From positions 1-28,599 of the IMG/VR virus record IMGVR_UViG_3300037882_002265: DNA of 28,599 nt; one strand, given 5' to 3'. The translations under genes and the position numbers were made by a program. The stretch is from a virus. Of this stretch, positions 24,652 to 28,599 are shown piece by piece. The first letter of the stretch is position 1, and each line of letters opens with the position of its first letter. A model generated the notes under the pieces. That model was given only the letters and a program-made list of their open reading frames with translations, was not told where the DNA came from and ran no database searches.

Positions 24652-25320
24652 ATGGCAAAAATTGAAAGCATCAGTGGTGCCAACATGATGGAAGTGGACC
24701 CGACCTACAAGGCGGGGCGCGTGTCTATTTATCCACATGATGCGTTGGGCGCTTATCGCTATTCAGGCTTTACGGGCTTGTTGCCTGCGGCCCTTGCGGC
24801 AAATGCTGAAATTTTCCAGTTCCGGTGGACGGATAACGTCAACCTGTGTGTGCTGAAATTTTTGAAGGTGCGCTATGCTGTCATCACCGGCTTTACGGCG
24901 GCACAGGAATTGGCTTTCGATGTGCAGCCGTCAACAGCTTGGAGTGCCAGCGGCACGGGCGGCACAGCTATTGTGCCATCGACCGCCAACCTGATGCGGC
25001 GCACCAATTACCCGCAATCGAAAGTGGGGGATATGCGCATTGCCACCACGGCAGCGTTGGGTGTTGGCACCAAGACGTTGACAGGTGCTTCCATTCTCAC
25101 TGGCATGGGCAAAACGCTGGCGGCTGCGGCCACAGTGCAGGATGCGAGTTTTGAAAGCGTCATGGATTTAACCTCAACCTTTGATGATCCGATGATCTTT
25201 CAACAGAATGAAGGCTTCTCAGTGCGCAACAGTATTTTGTTTGGCGCGGCTGGCACGGTGCGAGCTTCGATTGCAGTGGGCTGGACTGAATACCTCGGCA
25301 CGGATTATCCGACGATGTGA
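24652..25320 (+). CDS. Probable virion-associated protein, unknown function
   Basis: A 222-aa strand-rich protein following the collagen-like fibre, with GGAGA before ATG 24652. Segments such as FQFRWTDNVNLCVLKFLKVRY, a Gly/Thr-rich middle and IFQQNEGFSVRNSILFG resemble proteins found at the end of tail-fibre clusters in prophages of alphaproteobacteria. No catalytic motif or membrane segment is visible. It ends the + strand block ahead of the terminator at 25405-25430. Confidence 0.7.
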   Translation: MAKIESISGANMMEVDPTYKAGRVSIYPHDALGAYRYSGFTGLLPAALAANAEIFQFRWTDNVNLCVLKFLKVRYAVITGFTAAQELAFDVQPSTAWSASGTGGTAIVPSTANLMRRTNYPQSKVGDMRIATTAALGVGTKTLTGASILTGMGKTLAAAATVQDASFESVMDLTSTFDDPMIFQQNEGFSVRNSILFGAAGTVRASIAVGWTEYLGTDYPTM

Positions 25321-25404
25321 TGAGTTTTGTGAGTGTGCGTATGTGTTGTCTTTGAGTGAACTGTTTCGTTCCACTCTGTGTTTTGATGCCTCCCTGTTTC
25401 AACT

Positions 25405-25430
25405 GGCCTCGCTTCGGCGGGGCCGTTTTT
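25405..25430 (+). terminator. Rho-independent terminator ending the late transcript
   Basis: GGCCTCGC (25405-25412) pairs with GCGGGGCC (25417-25424, one T-G wobble) across a TTCG loop, followed by G and five T. It lies 85 bases after the last late gene. Confidence 0.85.
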
Positions 25431-25493
25431 GTGGGGTTGTGTTTATTGATGAATGTTCGGAAGTGGTTCTGCGGTCCGGTCGCTACTCCGGAT

Positions 25494-25564
25494 GTGTTAT
25501 GTGGGGGCTTCACCCACAACCTGAACCAATGCCTTGGCCCTGCTCTCAATTGAGCTAATAACAT
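25494..25564 (-). pseudogene. Degenerate tRNA-like structure
   Basis: On the minus strand the 71 bases follow tRNA architecture piece by piece. The acceptor is ATGTTAT (25558-25564) with ATAACAC (25494-25500), 6 of 7 paired. TA linker bases and D-arm GCTC-AATTGA-GAGC come next. The anticodon stem GGGCC/GGTTC (two wobbles) has an 8-nt loop AAGGCATT. A 5-nt variable loop leads to T-arm GTGGG-TGAAGCC-CCCAC, abutting the acceptor. The T-loop lacks TTCRA, position 33 is not U, the D-loop has no GG and no CCA follows. A decayed tRNA or tRNA mimic is more likely than a working tRNA. Confidence 0.4.
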
Positions 25565-25699
25565 TCGACCTCAACTTACCATGCCGCCGATGCCTCAAAC
25601 GGAACAGATTTCTTCGGTTCGATTGCGTGTCTGCTTTCCACGCCGCCGCATTAACGAATATATTTAACGCCAAGAGACATAATGGCAAGGCAAATTTCC

Positions 25700-25743
25700 A
25701 AGGGTCTTGCGGTTGGCAAGCCTGCGCAAGCGGGGCCTTTTTT
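25700..25743 (+). terminator. Possible second terminator
   Basis: CTTGCG (25706-25711) pairs with CGCAAG (25725-25730), with an outer AAGG/CCTT pair across an unequal internal loop, and a run of six T ends at 25743. It may back up the terminator at 25405-25430 and shield the attachment region. Confidence 0.4.
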
Positions 25744-25786
25744 GTTCGAAACAAGTGGGGAACAAAGCATCTGATTTTCGGGTGCC

Positions 25787-25850
25787 CGTCCGACCATCGG
25801 ACGTTTTGCCGCCCGATTTTGCCCTATTTCGTCCGATTTGTTCTCGGATC
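25787..25850. repeat. Cluster of TCCGA repeats beside the attachment core
   Basis: CGTCCGA (25787-25793) and TCGGACG (25797-25803) form a perfect 7-bp inverted repeat. Further copies occur as GTCCGAT at 25831 and CTCGGAT near 25843. Four TCCGA/TCGGA units within about 60 bases next to the att core could be arm-type binding sites for integrase or an excisionase. This is suggestive only. Confidence 0.35.
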
Positions 25851-25875
25851 GTTTTAAGTAAGTTATTGAAAAGAT

Positions 25876-25921
25876 TGGTGAGCCCAGCGGGATTCGAACC
25901 CACGACCCTCTGATTAAAAGT
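25876..25921 (-). other. Attachment core: 3' part of tRNA-Lys(UUU)
   Basis: Read on the minus strand, this is a tRNA from the anticodon loop to CCA: CTTTTAA loop (anticodon TTT, plus-strand 25916-25918), TCAGA anticodon-stem 3' strand, variable loop, T-arm with the standard TTCGAAT loop, and GGGCTCACCA 3' end. No 5' half follows: the bases beyond 25921 do not fit the rest of a tRNA. Such a 3' fragment is what phages carry as att core when they integrate into tRNA genes. A 13-bp direct repeat TTGAAAAGATTGG flanks it (25866-25878 and 25935-25947). Confidence 0.85.
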
Positions 25922-25981
25922 TGGAGGTGAGCCGTTGAAAAGATTGGACAATCTGTTTTACCGGATGCGAGTTTGCGTGAA

Positions 25982-26341
25982 TTACGGTAATTTTCCGTTG
26001 TCGATATCGGAAATTTTGTTGCGCTTCAAAAACAGCATATCTTTGTCAGTGCGCATGGGAGTGAGTTGTGCGACTGAACCTTCAGTGTTGAAGATGCTGT
26101 CTTTCTGGCAATGCGGGCACGTGAAGATGGGGAAGTAGTGTTCATTGGCGTTGGCATAACCGTCTTCAAGCACTGGTACGCGGCCTTCAAGTGTGAAGGG
26201 GCCAGTGCTGTCAACGCTGGGGCCCAGGCAGGCCACCAGCATTTCGAGTGTGATGGTGGCGTCTGACATATCGTGATCGCAGTGAGGGCAGTCAGGGGTT
26301 TCACCCGCTGCGATGAGGCCGAGGCTAGGGCGAATGGGCAT
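25982..26341 (-). CDS. Small zinc-ribbon-like phage protein
   Basis: A 119-aa product from ATG 26341, two bases after the upstream stop. Two CPHC pairs (DCPHCDHD near residue 19 and TCPHCQKD near residue 85) suggest one zinc ribbon. The frame is open further upstream to 26377, but that would overlap the preceding gene. It is the last gene of the minus-strand integration operon and borders the att core. Function unknown; zinc binding is inferred from the Cys spacing only. Confidence 0.7.
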   Translation of the reverse strand: MPIRPSLGLIAAGETPDCPHCDHDMSDATITLEMLVACLGPSVDSTGPFTLEGRVPVLEDGYANANEHYFPIFTCPHCQKDSIFNTEGSVAQLTPMRTDKDMLFLKRNKISDIDNGKLP

Positions 26342-26343
26342 GA

Positions 26344-26631
26344 TCAGCAATCCGATGGGTCTGGCATAGCCATCCACATGGCCAGCAAGTGTTCATCACG
26401 CGGTTGCCAGTGTTCGGGGCGAGGTTTGCCGTCGATAGAATAGCGGTATGCTTCGATCATGTCATAGAGCGTGCCGCCTTCGCCGTAAGCATAGGCCTGC
26501 TTGGCTTTTTCCAGTTCTGGCAAGGCGTCATAGGCGGCGCGGGCGGCGTCTCTCTCTTCGGCTGTTGCTGGCGAAGGAAACCCCCAAGTATATTCATTAA
26601 TGCGAAATGCGCCAGGAAATGCGTTGCTCAT
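26344..26631 (-). CDS. Hypothetical phage protein
   Basis: A 95-aa acidic protein with a strong GGAGGA site 4 nt before ATG 26631. It includes a helical TAEERDAARAAYDALPELEKA and a C-terminal WQPRDEHLLAMWMAM. No known domain is recognised. The start overlaps the preceding stop (ATGA), so it is coupled to the gene upstream on the minus strand. Confidence 0.7.
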   Translation of the reverse strand: MSNAFPGAFRINEYTWGFPSPATAEERDAARAAYDALPELEKAKQAYAYGEGGTLYDMIEAYRYSIDGKPRPEHWQPRDEHLLAMWMAMPDPSDC

Positions 26632-26819
26632 GCTTCCTCCTCCTTAAGCTGGGTTCCGGCTTTCGCCGGAATGACGGGTGGGTGGCGGCGCTGCCACGCT
26701 TCTCCAAATTCGACTTGCGCGGCTTTTTTGGCTGCAAGCGCAGGGCTGATTTTGAGTTGAAGGGCCTTACGCAATTGCACACGTTGAAATCGCTCAACAA
26801 CTTTTTTCGTGGCCATCAT
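26628..26819 (-). CDS. Short basic protein with a repeat-derived C-terminus
   Basis: A 63-aa protein whose start (ATGATG) overlaps the integrase stop. Residues 1-43 are basic and helical (KKVVERFQRVQLRKALQLK). The end, PPVIPAKAGTQ, is the characteristic translation of a REP-like palindrome, so the original C-terminus has probably been replaced. The basic helix and position after an integrase leave an excisionase or DNA-binding role open, but this is speculation. Confidence 0.5.
   Translation of the reverse strand: MMATKKVVERFQRVQLRKALQLKISPALAAKKAAQVEFGEAWQRRHPPVIPAKAGTQLKEEEA
26646..26690. repeat. REP-like chromosomal palindrome inside a phage gene
   Basis: TTCCGGC (26654-26660) and GCCGGAA (26665-26671) flank TTTC, followed by the familiar ATGACGGGTGGGTGG. 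This matches the dispersed palindrome that translates as VIPAKAGTQ or as PAFAGMTG in many proteobacteria. It forms the end of the 63-aa gene. Confidence 0.65.
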
Positions 26820-28069
26820 CCCAGTTCCTCCTTATCGCCTGCCATGGCTGATATGATTGTGGCTTCTAGTAGGTTTACGGCTGCGTCGGCCTGCTGTTGA
26901 TCGGGGGCGACGTAGTGTTTCTTTTGCAGTTGCGCAAAGCTTGACGGGCTGTGGCCTGCCATTTTGGCCAGCACTTTGGGGTCGGTTCCCGCGTGTGCGG
27001 CCCATGTTTGGTTGGTGGCGCGCAGGGATTTTTCCAGCAGGGTTTTGCAGCTGGGCATGGTGATGGCTGCAATGTCACGGATCTGTGCGAAGACATGGCG
27101 GTAATGGTCGCCCTCTTTGGCCCATGGCCTTCCCGCCGTTTCGTCAATGAACAAGTGTGGCCAGTGCACGTTGGCTTTGGCACGGCGTTTCTTGGCGGCT
27201 TCTAGCCTCGTGGCCAGCATGGCGGGCTTGGTTAACGTGACCACCTTGCCGCGCTTAGACTGCTTCACGGTGATGTGGGTTTCGGTTTCGCTTTCAATGG
27301 TGATGACGAGGCGGTCAGACTGGCGTTGGCCGTGCAACACGCCGTAAATGAACATGTCGGCCAGTTCGGGGCGGTTGTTAGCGTCTGCTGTTGCCACCAT
27401 GTGCAGGAATTGTTCCACTGACCATGGGGCCAATGTGCCTTCCAAGGTTTCCATGCGGGTGAGTTGTTTGAAGATGAAGGGGTTTGCCCCTTGCTCCTTG
27501 GCGCCCAGCTTCGTCCACAGTGTTGACAGAAAGGCGCGGGTGGCGCGGGCTGACGCAAGGCCGGATTGCTCATGCACATTGTCGATGATGGCCTGCATGG
27601 CCGAGGGCGTGAACTGGTTGGCCGGTGCATCCCACATGTTGAGGCCCTTGGCGCGGGGTTCCTGTGCCAGCCGATCGCAGGCGGCTTTCACCCAATTCTT
27701 GTTGTGACGATAACCCCACACGGTTTTGGGTGATAGGCCCTTGGTGATGCGCTTGCCGATGGCTTCACCGCCGTTGAATTCCGGCAGGGTGAAGATGATT
27801 TCGCAGAGTTGGCCCAAGGTTTTGATGTGGGGTGAAGATGGGCCCCGTGTTTCCACGGGGTGACGGCTTTCGGCTGTACTGGCTTCAATCTTGCGGCTGA
27901 AAGCGTGGCATTCCTCGAAGCTGAACCATTCGCCATTGGGGTGTTTCAGGTCATAGCTTTTGTGGCCCAGCTTTCGCAGGCGGGCACCCGGTGCAAAGCG
28001 CGGGCGGAAGGTGCCATTGGCCTGTGGCCGCATGTCAATGTGGCGCGGTGCGATGCGATTTTTGATCAT
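26816..28069 (-). CDS. int: Tyrosine recombinase (phage integrase)
   Basis: Catalyses site-specific integration at the tRNA-Lys core. In the 417-aa form starting at ATG 28069, the catalytic residues are Arg249 (HGQRQSD), a following Lys region (KQSKRGK), Arg350 (KSLRATNQTW), His373 (AGH) and nucleophile Tyr386 (KKHYVAP). The usual His of HxxR is replaced, since the block reads SLR. The N-terminal half is the core-binding/arm-binding portion. An alternative start at ATG 28204 adds 45 residues but lacks a ribosome-binding site, whereas ATG 28069 has AGGGGAAG. That site lies in an inverted repeat (28076-28122). Confidence 0.9.
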   Translation of the reverse strand: MIKNRIAPRHIDMRPQANGTFRPRFAPGARLRKLGHKSYDLKHPNGEWFSFEECHAFSRKIEASTAESRHPVETRGPSSPHIKTLGQLCEIIFTLPEFNGGEAIGKRITKGLSPKTVWGYRHNKNWVKAACDRLAQEPRAKGLNMWDAPANQFTPSAMQAIIDNVHEQSGLASARATRAFLSTLWTKLGAKEQGANPFIFKQLTRMETLEGTLAPWSVEQFLHMVATADANNRPELADMFIYGVLHGQRQSDRLVITIESETETHITVKQSKRGKVVTLTKPAMLATRLEAAKKRRAKANVHWPHLFIDETAGRPWAKEGDHYRHVFAQIRDIAAITMPSCKTLLEKSLRATNQTWAAHAGTDPKVLAKMAGHSPSSFAQLQKKHYVAPDQQQADAAVNLLEATIISAMAGDKEELG

Positions 28070-28075
28070 CGAAGT

Positions 28076-28122
28076 CTTCCCCTGTTCCGGTGAGTGTACG
28101 CCAGCAACAAGAACAGGGGAAG
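28076..28122 (-). promoter_or_regulatory. 12-bp inverted repeat covering the integrase ribosome-binding site
   Basis: CTTCCCCTGTTC (28076-28087) and GAACAGGGGAAG (28111-28122) are perfect complements with a 23-nt loop. In the minus-strand mRNA the proximal arm contains the AGGGGAAG that serves the start at 28069, so the stem would hide it. As DNA it could also be an operator. Confidence 0.65.
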
Positions 28123-28207
28123 TGTGGCCACCACGGGGAGACGAAACGCCAAGCTGGGGAGGAAGCAGACGGCGCTTTTGCAGGGTGGTGGCGGTGTGGG
28201 TCATTGG

Positions 28208-28432
28208 TTATCGCCGCTTCCAACGGCGCACTTTGTGCGGGTGTGCGATGGCGGGTCGATGGCTTGAAATGTAATTTTGAACGCGGCCTGCACGATTGAA
28301 TGTGACGAGTGTGAAGCGCATGCCATCTGGCAGCAGTTTGGTGATGCTGACGCCCAAGGCTTGCAGCAATGGCATGTGTGCCGCGTCTTGTGGAATGGCA
28401 GGTGGTTGTTTCAGTCTGGTTTCGCGTGGCAT
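28208..28432 (-). CDS. Small conserved phage protein
   Basis: A 74-aa protein with an AGGAAAGAG site before ATG 28432. The pattern LPDGMRFTLVTFNRAGRVQNYIS resembles a short protein common in alphaproteobacterial phages (LP.G..F.LL.F..G....YIS). Its function is unknown. It lies between a glycine-rich protein and the integrase on the same strand, 138 bases ahead of the preferred integrase start. Confidence 0.7.
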   Translation of the reverse strand: MPRETRLKQPPAIPQDAAHMPLLQALGVSITKLLPDGMRFTLVTFNRAGRVQNYISSHRPAIAHPHKVRRWKRR

Positions 28433-28451
28433 GATTTTCTCTTTCCTGAAG

Positions 28452-28484
28452 TGCCAGCGAATGGCTCGATGCCATTCGCTGGCA
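28452..28484 (-). promoter_or_regulatory. 14-bp perfect hairpin between minus-strand genes
   Basis: TGCCAGCGAATGGC (28452-28465) pairs with GCCATTCGCTGGCA (28471-28484), loop TCGAT. No T-run follows on either strand. It sits 8 bases after the glycine-rich gene stop and about 19 bases before the next ATG, so partial termination or mRNA processing are both possible. Confidence 0.6.
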
Positions 28485-28492
28485 GATGGTTG

Positions 28493-28599
28493 TTAGCCGT
28501 AGCCGGAGCCGTCGCCGTAGCCGTAGCCGGAGCCGTCGCCGTAGCCGGAGCCGTCGCCGTAGCCGTCGCCGTAGCCGGAGCCGTCGCCGTAGCCGTAGC
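28493..28599 (-). CDS. C-terminus of a Gly-Tyr-Gly-Asp repeat protein (partial)
   Basis: Runs off the right edge; only the last 35 residues are visible, ending at TAA 28493-28495. Every second residue is Gly, alternating with Tyr, Asp and Ser (GYGDGSGYGDG). The coding DNA is a tandem array built from 6-base steps in 12- to 24-base blocks. Similar Gly-rich tails occur in phage proteins of unknown role. The N-terminal domain is outside the window, so function cannot be judged. Confidence 0.7.
   Translation of the reverse strand, partial: YGYGDGSGYGDGYGDGSGYGDGSGYGYGDGSGYG

Larger units (their letters stand above)
25431..25875. other. Integration-site region without a convincing gene
   Basis: No frame here looks like a real gene. 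Open frames on both strands contain translated tRNA artefacts (for example SPAGFEPTTL and VVGSNPAGLTN). The region contains a tRNA-like fold, a possible terminator and short TCCGA repeats, all entered separately, and leads into the tRNA-Lys fragment. Confidence 0.6.

Noticed and set aside
25707-25913. 68-aa plus-strand frame ending SPAGFEPTTL
   Set aside because: Classic artefact from reading the antisense of a tRNA T-arm.
25664-25951. 95-aa minus-strand frame across the att core
   Set aside because: Contains VVGSNPAGLTN, the well-known translation of a tRNA 3' end, and is open only because of the tRNA fragment.
26389-26760. 123-aa plus-strand frame with WVPAFAGMTGG
   Set aside because: This is the REP-like palindrome translated on the other strand, opposite well-supported minus-strand genes.
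28496-28599. CRISPR-like array at the right edge
   Set aside because: Units are 6-base steps with no unique spacers and encode a Gly-rich protein tail in frame.

Overview
This window reads as most of the virion, lysis and integration half of a temperate, short-tailed (podovirus-like) phage. The host is probably an alphaproteobacterium. That is an inference from the GC-rich codon usage, the tRNA-Lys fragment used as attachment site, and the style of the holin, endolysin and small integration-region proteins. No sequence search was possible, so family names rest on motifs, length, gene order and recall.

Layout, + strand. After about 250 bases without a convincing gene comes the packaging and head module: large terminase (257-1906), three small proteins (1910-2773), portal (2777-4384), a small protein, a Gln-rich scaffold and the major capsid protein (5722-6588) with a small partner. 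The tail and ejection module follows: tail tubular A-like (7050-7679) and B-like (7679-9784) proteins, then three ejection-type proteins (9795-17460). Two of these carry metallopeptidase signatures: an M15-like motif in the 883-aa protein, and HELGH plus a downstream Glu in the 1496-aa protein.

Next is an island that does not belong to the virion. It holds a convergent minus-strand gene for a small membrane-anchored protein (17452-17823), a C4-type antisense-RNA structure (17928-18025) and a Bro-N antirepressor-like gene (18079-18957). A set of strong hairpins and an 85-bp imperfect duplication of the tail-fibre start region come after it. The tail fibre (19362-20702) and an SGNH esterase-like protein (20702-21721) form the receptor-binding cassette; its base composition changes at about 19.92 kb and again near 21.72 kb. 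The lysis genes follow (GH19-like endolysin with C-terminal membrane helix, two holin-like proteins, a spanin-like protein). A collagen-like fibre and another probable virion protein then run to a clear rho-independent terminator at 25405-25430.

Layout, integration region. From 25.43 to 25.98 kb there is no convincing gene. It holds a degenerate tRNA-like fold, a possible second terminator, a cluster of TCCGA repeats and the 3' 46 bp of a tRNA-Lys(UUU) gene, which is the likely attachment core. Phage-like genes lie on both sides of this core, so it looks like attP of a non-integrated or circular phage genome (or a tandem lysogen), not attL or attR. On the minus strand from 28599 down to 25982 lie the C-terminus of a Gly-Tyr-Gly-Asp repeat protein, a small phage protein, a tyrosine recombinase whose ribosome-binding site sits in a perfect 12-bp inverted repeat, and three tightly coupled small genes. 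Replication and main immunity genes are presumably beyond the right edge.

The most unusual points are the RNA-level controls: the C4-like RNA before the Bro gene, the sequestered integrase ribosome-binding site, and the duplicated fibre start, one copy of which is locked in a 13-bp hairpin.
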